54,113 nucleotides of DNA from Actinomycetota bacterium (GCA_016870475.1 VGBO01000011.1:1-54113), one strand, 5' to 3'. Positions 17,144-26,294 are shown, counted from the stretch's first letter. Made by a program: numbers and translations. Notes: generated by a model from the sequence alone, not told the origin.

Positions 17144-18211
17144 TCACCGACGGCGCTTGCGACGGGGTCGCGGCGGATGGTTCGCCGAGAAGACGACCGC
17201 TCCTGCGCCCGCAGCGGCGGTCCCACCCGTGGCGTCCGCCGACCGCCCCTCCGCCGCCGGCCGGGGCGACGAAGCGAGCCGTTTCCGCAGCGCCCGGTTC
17301 GCCGGGCTGCGCTCGTTCAACCACACCGTGATCGGAGTCGCGAAGAACAGCGAGGAGTAGGCGCCGATGCCGAGTCCGATCAACAGGGCGAGCGAGAACT
17401 CCTGCAGCGTCGTCGCGCCGAGCACCCACGCACCGATCACGAGCAGCGAGGCGAGCGGCAGCAACGTGGTGACGCTCGTGTTGATCGTGCGCAGCAGGCT
17501 CTGGTTGGAGGAGAGCGACGCCATGTCGGCGTAGGTCATGCGTCCGGCGAGGCTCACCATCGGGGTGTTCTCCCGCATGCGGGAGAACACGACCACCGTG
17601 TCGTAGAGCGAGAAGCCCAGGATCGTGAGGAACGCGATGACCGTCGCCGGCGTGACCTCGAGCCCTGCCGCAGCGTAGATCCCGACGCTGAGCACCACGT
17701 CGTGGGCGACCGCTGCAACGGCTCCCGCCGCCATGCGCCAGTCCCGGAGCACGACGGTGATGTAGAGGGAGATCGCGACGAGGAAGAACACGAGGGCCCG
17801 TAGGGCCTTCCCGGACACCTCCTCACCCCACGAAGGCCCGACCGTCGCGACGGCGACCTCCTCGACCTCGACACCGGCGAGCGCTGCGAGCGCCGAGCGA
17901 GCCGCTTCCGCGCCCGCCTCGTCCGCGGTCGATGCCTGGACCTGCAACGTGTCCTGACCGATGAGCTGGATCCTGGCGCCGTCGAGACCGAGCGGGCGCA
18001 ACGCCTCACGTGCCTCCGCCACCCCGACGTCGACCACCGGGACCGACCAGGCCGTCCCGCCCTCGAACTCGAACCCGAGATCGAGACCCCGGACCCCGAG
18101 CGCAAGCCCGGACCCGAGCACCGCGACGACCGAGATCACGAGAGTGATCCGCCAGGCGCGCACGAAGTCGCAGGTCGCCTGACCCCGGAAGACCCGCAGG
18201 AACGCGTTCAC
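17144..18211 (-). CDS. secF: Protein translocase subunit SecF
   Basis: A 355-residue RND-like membrane subunit that, with SecD and YajC, uses the proton gradient to assist SecYEG export. The family features are DLGFEFEGGTAW after the first membrane helix, the soluble P1 segment, and the proton-path motif ILGFSLYDTVVVFSRMREN with its conserved Asp, followed by NQSLLRTINTSVTTLLP. The GTG start at 18211 overlaps the secD stop as GTGA. The C-terminus is a basic tail ending in RRKRRR that likely contacts the ribosome or lipids. Confidence 0.93.
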   Translation of the reverse strand: MNAFLRVFRGQATCDFVRAWRITLVISVVAVLGSGLALGVRGLDLGFEFEGGTAWSVPVVDVGVAEAREALRPLGLDGARIQLIGQDTLQVQASTADEAGAEAARSALAALAGVEVEEVAVATVGPSWGEEVSGKALRALVFFLVAISLYITVVLRDWRMAAGAVAAVAHDVVLSVGIYAAAGLEVTPATVIAFLTILGFSLYDTVVVFSRMRENTPMVSLAGRMTYADMASLSSNQSLLRTINTSVTTLLPLASLLVIGAWVLGATTLQEFSLALLIGLGIGAYSSLFFATPITVWLNERSPANRALRKRLASSPRPAAEGRSADATGGTAAAGAGAVVFSANHPPRPRRKRRR

Positions 18212-19764
18212 GCCGAAACCTCCGCACGAGGTCGGTCCAGACCGATGCCGAGCAGCCCGCGCCGCTGCTCCACCAGGCGGGAACGGGTCAGCAGGGCCAC
18301 GGCGGGCCGCATGAAGAACCAACTCGCCACGAGGTCGAGGATCGTCGACAGGCCGAGGTAGAACGCGAAGCCCCGCACCGGACCGACCGTCAGCCAGTAC
18401 AGGAGACCTGCGCCGATGAGCGAGACGACGTCGGCGCGGACGATCGTGCGGAACGCCGTGCGGAATGCGCGCTCCCCGGCGGAGTGGACGTTGCGCCCAC
18501 CGACGAGGTCGTCCTTGAGCTGCTCGGAGTAGACGATGTTCGAGTCGACCGACACCCCGATCGACACGATGATGCCGGTCACGCCGGCGAGTGTGAGCGC
18601 GAGCCCGCGGGTCTCCCCGAGCCAGGCGATCGTCGCCCAGAGAAGACCGAAGCTCAGGACCAGCGACCCGAGGGCGACCACCCCCAACAGCCGATACAGG
18701 ACGAGCAGGTACGCCGCGACGAGCAGCAGGCCGACCATGCCGGCGATGACCCCGGCGCGCAGTGCATCCCGACCGATGGTCGCCGAGACCTGCTTGGACT
18801 CCTGACGCTCGAACTCGACCGGCAGCGCCCCGTACCGGAGCACCCGAGCCAGGTCCTGCGCCTCGGCCTGGGTGAACTGCCCGGTGATCGTGGCCTGGGT
18901 CGTATCGGCGAAGGTGTCCTGCACGACCGGCGCCGAGAGCACCCGACCGTCGAGCACGATGGCGAGCTGCCGCTGCGGACATGTCGGGTCGCCGGTGAAG
19001 CACAGGGTCGCCGCCGAACGCCAGCGGTCGATGTTCCCCGGACCCTCGGCGAAGGCGATCTGCACGAACCACTCGCCCGTGTCCGGCCGCACCGAGGCCA
19101 CGATGTCGGAGGGGTTCGAGCTGAGCGCGTCACCGGTGACGAGCGCCGGACCGAGCTGGTAGCGGACCGTCTCCTCGCCGGTGTCCCCGTCGAACTGGGG
19201 CAGGTTCACGGTCGACTCGGCGACGTCGTCCTCCCGCTGGGTAAGCGGATACGTCAGATCAGCGATGGGGGTTCCCGCCGGGACGTCCGTCGTCGTCGTG
19301 GGCGTCGCCTCCGGAGCGACCCTCGTCGGCGTCGCCTCGGCGCCTGGGGCCGTGGTCGTCGCCGACGTCGTGGTCGTGGTCGTGGACGGGTCGGCCTGGC
19401 TCGTGACGAGCCCCGCCGGGACCGCCGCGAGCACCGGGCGGAAACGCAGTTCTGCCGTCGTCCCGACGAGGTCGAGCGCCCGCTGCTGGTCCTTCACGCC
19501 GGGGAGCTGCACCACGACGGTGTCCCCCTGACGGGTGATGTCCGGTTCGGCGACGCCGAGCGAGTCGACACGGCTCCGGATCACCTCGAGGGCCTGATCG
19601 ATCGCTGCGTCCTCCGCGGGCGCGGTCGGTGCGAGCACGACCGATACGCCGCCCTGCAGATCGAGGCCGAGCAGCGGCTTCCAGCCCGCGGCGAAGACGC
19701 TGACCACCGCCACCGCCGTCAGGACCACGAACGCCAGGAGCGTCCCCGCCCCGTTGCGCCGCAC
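18208..19764 (-). CDS. secD: Protein translocase subunit SecD
   Basis: A 518-residue membrane protein. An N-terminal membrane helix precedes LLGLDLQGGVSVVL (family D1/D2 motif). The large P1 periplasmic domain follows, with QLPGVKDQQRALDLVG and QATITGQFTQAEAQDLA. The membrane part has GVTGIIVSIGVSVDSNIVYSEQLKDDL, whose Asp belongs to the proton path. Residues about 127-160 are a low-complexity Thr/Ala/Pro insert in the P1 region, a disordered loop also seen in actinobacterial SecD. The gene sits in yajC-secD-secF, 12 bases after the yajC stop. Confidence 0.94.
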   Translation of the reverse strand: MRRNGAGTLLAFVVLTAVAVVSVFAAGWKPLLGLDLQGGVSVVLAPTAPAEDAAIDQALEVIRSRVDSLGVAEPDITRQGDTVVVQLPGVKDQQRALDLVGTTAELRFRPVLAAVPAGLVTSQADPSTTTTTTSATTTAPGAEATPTRVAPEATPTTTTDVPAGTPIADLTYPLTQREDDVAESTVNLPQFDGDTGEETVRYQLGPALVTGDALSSNPSDIVASVRPDTGEWFVQIAFAEGPGNIDRWRSAATLCFTGDPTCPQRQLAIVLDGRVLSAPVVQDTFADTTQATITGQFTQAEAQDLARVLRYGALPVEFERQESKQVSATIGRDALRAGVIAGMVGLLLVAAYLLVLYRLLGVVALGSLVLSFGLLWATIAWLGETRGLALTLAGVTGIIVSIGVSVDSNIVYSEQLKDDLVGGRNVHSAGERAFRTAFRTIVRADVVSLIGAGLLYWLTVGPVRGFAFYLGLSTILDLVASWFFMRPAVALLTRSRLVEQRRGLLGIGLDRPRAEVSA

Positions 19765-19776
19765 CCCTGCCGCCCG

Positions 19777-20100
19777 CTACTTCTCGTCGTCGCCGGCGTC
19801 GGCGCCCTGCGCCGCGTCGGCCTCGGGCTCTGCGGCGTCGGCCGCGACCACCCGGTACACCCGATCGGCGACGGCCCCGCGGGTGATGCGCACCTCGACG
19901 TCCGGCGCGATCTCAAGGTAGACGTCATCGCCCTTGATCTCGACCACGCCGCCGTAGATGCCACCCGTGGTGACGATCTCGTCGCCCGGGTTGATGCTCG
20001 CCAACATCTCGGCCCGCGCCTTCTGCTTCTTCTTCTGCGGGAGGATCAGGAACGCGTACATCACTGCCAGCAGCAGCACCGGGAAGAGCAGGTTCGCCAT
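19777..20100 (-). CDS. yajC: Preprotein translocase subunit YajC
   Basis: A 107-residue protein with one N-terminal membrane helix (FPVLLLAVMYAFLILPQ), a basic KKKQKARAEM stretch, and the YajC core INPGDEIVTTGGIYGGVVEIKGDDVYLEI. It is the accessory subunit of SecDF. The acidic C-terminal tail is usual in actinobacteria. There is no Shine-Dalgarno sequence; TAGCCT lies 9 bases upstream of the ATG and begins with the tgt stop codon. Confidence 0.92.
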   Translation of the reverse strand: MANLLFPVLLLAVMYAFLILPQKKKQKARAEMLASINPGDEIVTTGGIYGGVVEIKGDDVYLEIAPDVEVRITRGAVADRVYRVVAADAAEPEADAAQGADAGDDEK

Positions 20101-20109
20101 GGAGGCAAG

Positions 20110-20115
20110 AGGCTA
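20110..20115 (-). promoter_or_regulatory. -10 element (TAGCCT) of yajC-secDF, sharing the tgt stop codon
   Basis: TAGCCT is 9 bases before yajC ATG 20100. The tgt stop TAG (20113-20115) is the first half of the hexamer, as at relA/hisS. Confidence 0.35.
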
Positions 20116-21249
20116 GTCGGCATCCCCCCACACCCCGAGGACCTCGGCGCGCAACGCCTCGAAGGTGCCTTCGATGATCGACGCTCGCACCCGATCGAGG
20201 AGCATCGCGAGCCAGGCGAGGTTGTGGAGCGTGACGATCCGCATGGCGGTCAGCTCGTGGACGCTGAACAGGTGGCGAAGGTACGCCCGCGAGTACCGCC
20301 TCGTCACGGGGAGGTCGACGGCAGGGTCGAGCGGTCCGTCGTCGTTCGCGAAGCGGGCGTTGCGGAGGTTCAAACGCCCCTGCGACGTGAGGACCGTGCC
20401 GTGCCGCGCGAGACGTGTGGGCAGCACGCAGTCGAACAGGTCGATCCCGTGGGCGATCGCATCGACGATGCGGGCCGGATCGCCCACCCCCATCAGGTAG
20501 CGGGGACGGTCGACGGGCAGGAGCGGCGTCGCCGCGGCGATCGCCGGCACCATCTCGGCACGTGACTCGCCGACCGACAAGCCGCCGAGCGCGTAGCCGT
20601 CGAAGCCGATGTCGACGATCGCCCGGGCCGACGAGGCCCGGAGTCCCGGGTCGATGCCCCCCTGCACGATCCCGAACTGCTCGAGGCGCGCCGGTCGGTA
20701 GCCGTCGTCCCCCACGTGGCGCGGGGACGTCTCGAGGAAGGCCGTCCGGGCCCGCTCGGCCCAACGGTGGGTCCGCTCCGTCGCCGCACGGATCTCCGCC
20801 AGTGGGGCGGGAAGGCCCGGGCACACGTCGAGGGCCATCTGGATGTCGGCGCCGAGCTTGCACTGGATGTCGACGGCGAGCTCCGGTGTGAGCCGGTGAC
20901 GCGACCCGTCGTAGGTCGATGCGAACGTCGCACCGTCCTCGTCGACCGTCGGTGCGAGCGAGAAGACCTGGTAGCCACCGGAATCGGTGAGCAGGTGCCC
21001 CTGCCAGTCCATGAAGCGGTGGAGCCCGCCACGCGCCGCCACCGCATCGGCTCCCGGACGCAGCATCAGGTGGTACGTGTTCGCGAGCACGATCGGTGGG
21101 CCGAGCAGCTCGAGATCGGTGGTGTCGAGGGTCCGCACCGCTCCACGGGTCCCCACCGGCATGAACACCGGGGTCCGGACCACGCCTCGTTGCGTACGGA
21201 TCGTGCCGGCGCGAGCAGCGCCGACGGTCGCCTCAACGTCGATGTGCAC
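20113..21249 (-). CDS. tgt: Queuine tRNA-ribosyltransferase (Tgt) lacking the zinc-site cysteines
   Basis: A 378-residue TIM-barrel enzyme that swaps G34 of certain tRNAs for preQ1. Conserved parts are all present: TPVFMPVGT near residue 27, ANTYHL, LTDSGGYQVFSL (Asp89), FGIVQGG, YALGGLSVGE and YLMGVGDPARIVDAIAHGIDLFDCVLPTR (Asp273, the expected nucleophile). The usual zinc loop, C-D-C-P-V-C before the YxRAYLxHLF helix, reads V-D-L-P-V-T (residues 311-316), so all three Cys ligands are gone. The fourth ligand, His342 in TLHNL, remains at the correct +26 spacing. The bases are unambiguous in that stretch. Start GTG 21249 overlaps queA by 17 bases. Confidence 0.9.
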   Translation of the reverse strand: MHIDVEATVGAARAGTIRTQRGVVRTPVFMPVGTRGAVRTLDTTDLELLGPPIVLANTYHLMLRPGADAVAARGGLHRFMDWQGHLLTDSGGYQVFSLAPTVDEDGATFASTYDGSRHRLTPELAVDIQCKLGADIQMALDVCPGLPAPLAEIRAATERTHRWAERARTAFLETSPRHVGDDGYRPARLEQFGIVQGGIDPGLRASSARAIVDIGFDGYALGGLSVGESRAEMVPAIAAATPLLPVDRPRYLMGVGDPARIVDAIAHGIDLFDCVLPTRLARHGTVLTSQGRLNLRNARFANDDGPLDPAVDLPVTRRYSRAYLRHLFSVHELTAMRIVTLHNLAWLAMLLDRVRASIIEGTFEALRAEVLGVWGDAD

Positions 21250-22270
21250 GGTGCACCAGCATGGCGTCGCCGAAGGATAGGAACCGGTACCCCTCGCGCA
21301 GCGCCTCCTCGTAGAGGGCCCGCCAACGATCACCCACGAAGGCGCCCAGCAGGACGAGCAGGGACGAGCGGGGGACATGGAAATTGGTGAGGAGCCGGTC
21401 GACGACGAGGAACCGGTGGTCGCCGTGGATGAACAGCTCGGTCCGCCCCGCAACCTCGCCGAACGTCCCCCACGACTCGAGCGCCCGGACGACCGTCGTG
21501 CCGATGGCAACGACCTCGCCGCCACCAGCTCGGGTCCGCTCGATCGCCGCGCGAGTCTCCTCGGGGACGACGTAGCGCTCCCCGTGCATCCGATGGTCCT
21601 CGACACGGTCCGCCGTGATCGGGCGGAACGTGCCGAGGCCGACGACGAGCTCGATCTGGGCGACCTCGATCCCCCGGGCCCGCAGCTCCTCGAGCACCTG
21701 CGGGGTGAGATGGAGCCCTGCGGTCGGCGCGGCCACCGAGCCGGGACGCCGGGCGAACACGGTCTGGTACCGCTCCGCGTCGGTCAACGGTGCCGTGATG
21801 TAGGGCGGGAGCGGCACCTCACCGAGACGTTCGAGGACCCGCTCCACCGCTTCGTCGCCGAGGAACCGGATCGACCAGCGCCCCTCGCCGAGCCGCTCAC
21901 CGACCTCGAGCACGGGCGTCCACGTGCCCTCCTCCACCGACTCGACCCCGAGCGCCTCGCCCGGTCGGATCCGTCGCCGCGGCCGGGCGAGGACCTCCCA
22001 GGCCCGCGCGCCGAGCTCCTCGAGGAGCAGCACCTCGACCGCCGCACCGGAGGCCCGCCGCAGGTGGAGCCGCGCCGGGATGACCCGGGTGTCGTTGACG
22101 ACCACGAGGTCGCCCGGGCGGAGCAGCCCGGCGAGATCGGCGACCCGATGGTGTCCGACCGCACCGGTCGCCCGGTCGTCGACGAGGAGTCGCGCCGCGT
22201 GACGCGGCTCGACCGGGGTCTGCGCGACCCGGTCGTCGGGGAGGTCGTAGTCGTAGGCGGCGACGTCCAC
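21233..22270 (-). CDS. queA: S-adenosylmethionine:tRNA ribosyltransferase-isomerase
   Basis: A 345-residue QueA, which transfers and isomerises the ribosyl part of SAM onto preQ1-tRNA to form epoxyqueuosine. Family signatures are DYDLPDDRVAQTPVEPRHAARLLV at the N-terminus, LVVNDTRVIPARL, SVAAPTAGLHLTPQVLEELRARGI near residue 179, and FIHGDHRFLVVDRLLTNFHVPRSSLLVLLGAF near the C-terminus. It begins 6 bases after ruvB and is followed directly by tgt, so consecutive steps of queuosine synthesis are co-expressed. queC, queD, queE and queF are not in the window. Confidence 0.95.
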   Translation of the reverse strand: MDVAAYDYDLPDDRVAQTPVEPRHAARLLVDDRATGAVGHHRVADLAGLLRPGDLVVVNDTRVIPARLHLRRASGAAVEVLLLEELGARAWEVLARPRRRIRPGEALGVESVEEGTWTPVLEVGERLGEGRWSIRFLGDEAVERVLERLGEVPLPPYITAPLTDAERYQTVFARRPGSVAAPTAGLHLTPQVLEELRARGIEVAQIELVVGLGTFRPITADRVEDHRMHGERYVVPEETRAAIERTRAGGGEVVAIGTTVVRALESWGTFGEVAGRTELFIHGDHRFLVVDRLLTNFHVPRSSLLVLLGAFVGDRWRALYEEALREGYRFLSFGDAMLVHRAHRR

Positions 22271-22276
22271 GGCGGT

Positions 22277-23311
22277 TCAGTCGAACAGGGTGCCGTCGGC
22301 GTCGGGGGGTGCCACGGCCGGGGCCAGGAGGCCGAGGTGCGCCCACGCCGCCGGGGTCGCCACACGACCGCGGGGCGTGCGGACGAGCAGACCCTGTTGG
22401 ATGAGGAACGGTTCGTGGACGTCCTCAACGGTCTCGGTGGGCTCCGCCACCGCAATCGCGAGCGTCGACAGCCCCACCGGGCCACCGCCGAATCGACGGC
22501 AGAGCGCATCGAGGATCGCCCGGTCGATCTTGTCGAGGCCGAGTTCGTCGACCCCGAAGAGCGCGAGACCTCCGCGTGCCGCCGCGAGATCGACCCGACC
22601 GGCGGCCCGCACCTCCGCGAAGTCGCGGACCCGCCGCAGGAGACGGTTGGCGATGCGGGGCGTCCCGCGCGAACGACGTGCGATCTCTGCTGCGCCGGCG
22701 GCATCGGCCTCGACGGTGAGGATCTCGGCCGATCGTCGCACGATCGCGGCGAGGTCCTCCGCCGCGTAGAAGTCGAGGCGGGCCACATGGCCGAACCGGT
22801 CGCGCAGCGGGCCGGTGATCAGGCCGGTCCGGGTCGTCGCCCCGATGAGGGTGAAGCGCGGCAGGTCGAGTCGAAGCGTGCGGGCTGCCGGCCCCTTCCC
22901 CAACACGATGTCGAGCTGGAAGTCCTCCATCGCAGGGTAGAGCACCTCCTCGACCGGTCGGGCGAGACGGTGGATCTCGTCGATGAACAGAACGTCGCCC
23001 TCCTCGAGCCGGCTCAGCACGGCGGCGACGTCGCCGGCGCGCTCGAACGCCGGGCCGGACGTCACGTGCAGGGTCGCCCCGACCTCGGTGGCGACGATCC
23101 CGGCGAGGGTGGTCTTGCCGAGTCCGGGGGGGCCGGCGAAGAGGAGGTGGTCGACCGGCTGGCCCCGTCGCGCCGCCGCCTCGAGCATGACCGCAAGGTG
23201 CTCCCGGAGTTCGGCCTGTCCCACGAAATCGGCGAGGCGCCTCGGGCGGAGGCCCGCCTCGACGGCGTCGTCGCCTGCGGTGGCCGCCGGGTCGAGGAGT
23301 TCGTCGCGCAC
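22277..23311 (-). CDS. ruvB: Holliday junction branch migration ATPase RuvB
   Basis: A 344-residue AAA+ helicase. Features are [12 protein letters not shown] at the N-terminus, Walker [14 protein letters not shown] at residues 58-70, Walker [25 protein letters not shown], sensor 1 [10 protein letters not shown], the [19 protein letters not shown] arginine-containing motif, and the C-terminal winged helix. As a hexamer with RuvA it drives branch migration of Holliday junctions during recombination repair. It is third in ruvC-ruvA-ruvB, three bases after ruvA. Confidence 0.96.
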   Translation of the reverse strand: MRDELLDPAATAGDDAVEAGLRPRRLADFVGQAELREHLAVMLEAAARRGQPVDHLLFAGPPGLGKTTLAGIVATEVGATLHVTSGPAFERAGDVAAVLSRLEEGDVLFIDEIHRLARPVEEVLYPAMEDFQLDIVLGKGPAARTLRLDLPRFTLIGATTRTGLITGPLRDRFGHVARLDFYAAEDLAAIVRRSAEILTVEADAAGAAEIARRSRGTPRIANRLLRRVRDFAEVRAAGRVDLAAARGGLALFGVDELGLDKIDRAILDALCRRFGGGPVGLSTLAIAVAEPTETVEDVHEPFLIQQGLLVRTPRGRVATPAAWAHLGLLAPAVAPPDADGTLFD

Positions 23312-23314
23312 CGA

Positions 23315-23929
23315 TCAGCGTCCCGTCGCCAGACGTCGAAGGGCGGCGCGCAGCAAGGACGCCTCGTCGGACGCGTCGAGCCCATCGAGCGCGTGCCGGA
23401 TCTCCTCGGCCGCATATCCGAGCTCGCCGAGCGCCCGACGGACCACGGCGACGGGGCTGTCGTCCCCGCCAACCCGCTCGGTCTGCCCGGCGACCGACGC
23501 ACCCGGCGAGGAAGTCATCCCGCCGAGATCGAGTCGATCGCGCAACTCCACGAGCAGACGGGCGGCGGTCTTCCGGCCGACCCCCGGCACGAGACACAGC
23601 GCGGCGACGTCCTCCTCGACGAGGACGCGGGCGAGGTCGGTGGGTGCGTGGACCGACAGGATCGCGAGTGCGAGCGCCGGCCCGACGCCGTGGGCACCGA
23701 GCAGCGCCTCGAAGCACGCCCGTCCGGAGCGGTCGAGGAACCCGTAGAGCGCCTGGGCGTCCTCACGGATGTGATGGTGCACGAAGAGGTGCACCTCGGC
23801 GCCGAGCTCGCCGAGTCGCTGCCCGACCGATGCCGGCACCGTCACCCGGTACCCGACCCCACCGACCTCGACGACGACGTCGCCCCGCGTGCCACGGTCG
23901 ACGAGCACGCCCCGCAGCGAGGCGATCAT
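23315..23929 (-). CDS. ruvA: Holliday junction DNA-binding protein RuvA
   Basis: A 204-residue protein with the three RuvA domains: the N-terminal OB fold (MIASLRGVLVDRG; GVGYRVTVP), two helix-hairpin-helix motifs (LLGAHGVGPALALAIL and LVPGVGRKTAARLLVELRDRL), and a C-terminal RuvB-binding domain (RALGELGYAAEEIRHAL). It binds four-way junctions and loads RuvB. Its ATG overlaps the ruvC stop as ATGA. Confidence 0.95.
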   Translation of the reverse strand: MIASLRGVLVDRGTRGDVVVEVGGVGYRVTVPASVGQRLGELGAEVHLFVHHHIREDAQALYGFLDRSGRACFEALLGAHGVGPALALAILSVHAPTDLARVLVEEDVAALCLVPGVGRKTAARLLVELRDRLDLGGMTSSPGASVAGQTERVGGDDSPVAVVRRALGELGYAAEEIRHALDGLDASDEASLLRAALRRLATGR

Positions 23930-24414
23930 CGACCCGCTCCGGCGAGCGGAGCGTGTGCGAGATGGCACAGGGCGACCGCAGCCGCGTCGGCGGCATCGGC
24001 CGGTCGAGGGACCTCGGCGAGGCCGAGGATGGTCTGCACCATGCGTTGCACCTGCTGCTTGTCCGCCGCTCCGTAGCCGGTGACGGCGCCCTTCACCTGA
24101 TTGGGCGAGTACTCGACCACGTCGATCCCACGGCGTGCCGCCTCGGCCATGGCGATGCCGCTCGCCTGACCGACCGACATCGCCGTCCGGACGTTCGCCT
24201 GGAACAGCACCCGCTCGATGGCGAGCACACCGGGCGCGAACTCGTCGAGGAGCGCCGCGAGGTCTGTCTGCAGGTCGGCGAGGCGCCGGGGCAGCGGATC
24301 CGACGGCGGGGTCGTGAGCACCCCGATCGCCACGGCCCGTGTGCGGGCACCCATCCGCTCCACCACGGCGTACCCGCACCGGGAGACCCCGGGATCGACC
24401 CCGATGACGAACAT
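23926..24414 (-). CDS. ruvC: Crossover junction endodeoxyribonuclease RuvC
   Basis: A 162-residue RNase H-fold resolvase that cuts Holliday junctions. The catalytic acids are visible in VIGVDPGVSRCGYAVV (Asp7), LAIERVLFQANVRTAM and the C-terminal DAADAAAVALCHLA. It opens the ruvCAB operon. The ATG at 24414 follows TACGAT by 7 bases and has no ribosome site. The family's VKGAVTGYGAADKQQVQRMV DNA-contact segment is present as expected. Confidence 0.95.
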   Translation of the reverse strand: MFVIGVDPGVSRCGYAVVERMGARTRAVAIGVLTTPPSDPLPRRLADLQTDLAALLDEFAPGVLAIERVLFQANVRTAMSVGQASGIAMAEAARRGIDVVEYSPNQVKGAVTGYGAADKQQVQRMVQTILGLAEVPRPADAADAAAVALCHLAHAPLAGAGR

Positions 24415-24421
24415 ATGTGCG

Positions 24422-24427
24422 ATCGTA
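24422..24427 (-). promoter_or_regulatory. -10 element (TACGAT) of the ruvCAB operon
   Basis: TACGAT on the minus strand is 7 bases before ruvC ATG 24414. I see no LexA-like box next to it, though I could not scan with a matrix. Confidence 0.5.
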
Positions 24428-24459
24428 GCGGGACGCCGCCGAGACCCGGCGCGATGGGG

Positions 24460-24936
24460 TCAGCCGCCGGAGGCCTCTCGGACAGCGGCCACAAGCTCCT
24501 CCGTCGGCCGGAACGTGAGGCCGGTCATCGACCGGTGGGCGTAGCGGATCGTCCCCGTGGCGTCCACGACGAACGCCGACCGCTTGTAGAACCCGAGCGG
24601 GCCGACGACGCCGTACTGCAGGCCGACGGCCTTGTCGACGTCGGCGAGGAGGGGGAAGGCGAACCCTCCCTGCGCCTCGGCGAAGGCCTCGTGCCGGTCG
24701 ACGCCCTGCGGGCTGAGCGCGAGTACGACCGCGTCGACCGACTCGAAGGACGGGAAGTCCTTCGTGTACGTGACGAGCTGGCGCGTGCACACGGCGGAGT
24801 CGTCGGCGGGGTAGAAGACCAACACGACCGGCGTGCCCCGGAACTCCGAGAGCCGGTAGGTGCGACGGCCCCCAGTCGTGCCGTCGGTCCCCGGAAGGGT
24901 GAAGTCCGGCGCCGCATCACCGGCACGGACCGTCAT
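24460..24936 (-). CDS. Peroxiredoxin, Bcp/AhpE-like, single cysteine
   Basis: A 158-residue thioredoxin-fold peroxidase. APDFTLPG opens the domain, and the active-site loop reads [14 protein letters not shown], with the peroxidatic Cys near residue 50. It is the only Cys in the protein, so there is no internal resolving Cys; regeneration must use an external thiol such as mycothiol, mycoredoxin or thioredoxin. [16 protein letters not shown] and [17 protein letters not shown] are family patterns. It reduces hydrogen peroxide or organic peroxides. An mshC gene elsewhere in the window supports a mycothiol-based partner; this is inference. Confidence 0.88.
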   Translation of the reverse strand: MTVRAGDAAPDFTLPGTDGTTGGRRTYRLSEFRGTPVVLVFYPADDSAVCTRQLVTYTKDFPSFESVDAVVLALSPQGVDRHEAFAEAQGGFAFPLLADVDKAVGLQYGVVGPLGFYKRSAFVVDATGTIRYAHRSMTGLTFRPTEELVAAVREASGG

Positions 24937-24956
24937 CGGATCACCGTCGCCACGGC

Positions 24957-25709
24957 TCAGTCCCCCGAGACGTCGGCCAGCACGGCCTCCGTCAGGTCGA
25001 AGTTCGCGTGCACGTCCTGCACGTCGTCGTGGTCGTCGAGCGCGTCGACGAGCTTGAGGATCCGGCGCGCCACCTCGACGTCACCGATCGAGACGGTCGC
25101 CTTCGGGAACCAGGACACGTCCGCGTCCTCGTAGGGGATCGACGCTCCCTCGAGGGCGGCGCGGACCTCGGTGAAGGAGGTCGGTTCGCACGTCACCCGC
25201 CAGAGGGTGCCCTCATCCGCGAGGTCCTCGGCCCCGGCGTCGGCCGTGACGAGGAGGACGTCGTCCTCCGCGACGGAGCGCGGCACGGCGAACGTGCCTT
25301 TCCGTTCGAACTGCCACGCCACAGCACCGGGCTCGGCGATCGAGCCGCCGTTCTTCGAGAACAGGTGGCGCACATCCGCCGAGGTCCGGTTCCGGTTGTC
25401 GGTCAACGCCTCGACGAAGATCGCCACGCCGTCCGGTCCGTAGCCTTCGTAGGTCACCGACTCGTAGTTGACCCCCTCGAGCTCCCCCGTCGCCCGCTTG
25501 ATCGCACGGTCGATCGTGTCGTTGGGAACCGAGGCCCCCTTCGCCTTGTCGACCATGGTCCGAAGCGTCGGGTTCGCGTCGATGTCACCCCCGCCCGCGC
25601 GGGCGGCGACCTCGATCTGGCGGATCAGCTTTGCCCAGAGCTTCGCCCGGGCTTTGTCCGCCGCCCCCTTCTTGTGCTTGATCGTCGCCCATTTCGAGTG
25701 ACCGGACAT
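24957..25709 (-). CDS. yebC: YebC/PmpR-family DNA-binding regulator or ribosome factor
   Basis: A 250-residue TACO1/YebC protein with the hallmark start [48 protein letters not shown], and [23 protein letters not shown]. Family members have been described as transcriptional regulators and, more recently, as translation factors that help ribosomes through proline stretches; the sequence does not choose between these. It starts after a GGAGG site inside the end of pdxT and is the last gene of pdxS-pdxT-yebC, the same order as in mycobacteria. Confidence 0.94.
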   Translation of the reverse strand: MSGHSKWATIKHKKGAADKARAKLWAKLIRQIEVAARAGGGDIDANPTLRTMVDKAKGASVPNDTIDRAIKRATGELEGVNYESVTYEGYGPDGVAIFVEALTDNRNRTSADVRHLFSKNGGSIAEPGAVAWQFERKGTFAVPRSVAEDDVLLVTADAGAEDLADEGTLWRVTCEPTSFTEVRAALEGASIPYEDADVSWFPKATVSIGDVEVARRILKLVDALDDHDDVQDVHANFDLTEAVLADVSGD

Positions 25710-25712
25710 CGT

Positions 25713-26294
25713 TCAGCAGACCTCCTGGAGGAACCAGTCGTGCACGCGGTCGTCGTGTGCAAGTTCGGGGTGGAACGCCGCCACGGCGACGGTGCCCGAG
25801 CGGAGCAGCACGGGCCGATCGTCGTGGGACGCCAGCACCGTCACGCCGGGGCCGACCCGCTCCACCATCGGGGCACGGATGAACACGCCGTGGAACGGGC
25901 CACCGTCGAGGCCCGTCACGTCGAGCTCGGCGACGAAGCTGTCGAGTTGGCGGCCGTAGGCGTTGCGCCGGACGCCGAGATCGATCGCCCCGAAGCTCCG
26001 CTGGTCGGCCCGACCGTCCGCCACGTCTTCCGCCAACAGGATCATGCCCGCGCAGGTACCGAACGCCGCCATGCCCTCGGCGAGCCGGGCCGCAACGGGC
26101 TCGCGGAGGCCGGAGGTGTCGAGGAGCCGGGACATGGTGGTCGATTCGCCGCCGGGAAGGACGAGTGCGTCGACCTCGGCGAGATCAGCGGGAGTGCGGA
26201 CCTCGATGACGCTCGCTCCGAGGCGCGCACAGGTTTCGGCGTGGCGCCGGTACGACCCCTGCAACGCCAACACCCCGACCCGCCGCGCGGCCAC
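25713..26294 (-). CDS. pdxT: Pyridoxal 5'-phosphate synthase glutaminase subunit
   Basis: A 193-residue class I glutamine amidotransferase. VGVLALQGSYRRHAE is the family start, LVLPGGESTTMSRL holds the oxyanion loop, GTCAGMILLA carries the nucleophilic Cys near residue 79, and VAAFHPELAHDDRVHDWFL has the catalytic His-Glu pair. It produces ammonia that is channelled to PdxS for vitamin B6 synthesis. GTG 26294 has a GGAGG site 8 bases upstream. It lies 33 bases after pdxS. Confidence 0.95.
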   Translation of the reverse strand: MAARRVGVLALQGSYRRHAETCARLGASVIEVRTPADLAEVDALVLPGGESTTMSRLLDTSGLREPVAARLAEGMAAFGTCAGMILLAEDVADGRADQRSFGAIDLGVRRNAYGRQLDSFVAELDVTGLDGGPFHGVFIRAPMVERVGPGVTVLASHDDRPVLLRSGTVAVAAFHPELAHDDRVHDWFLQEVC

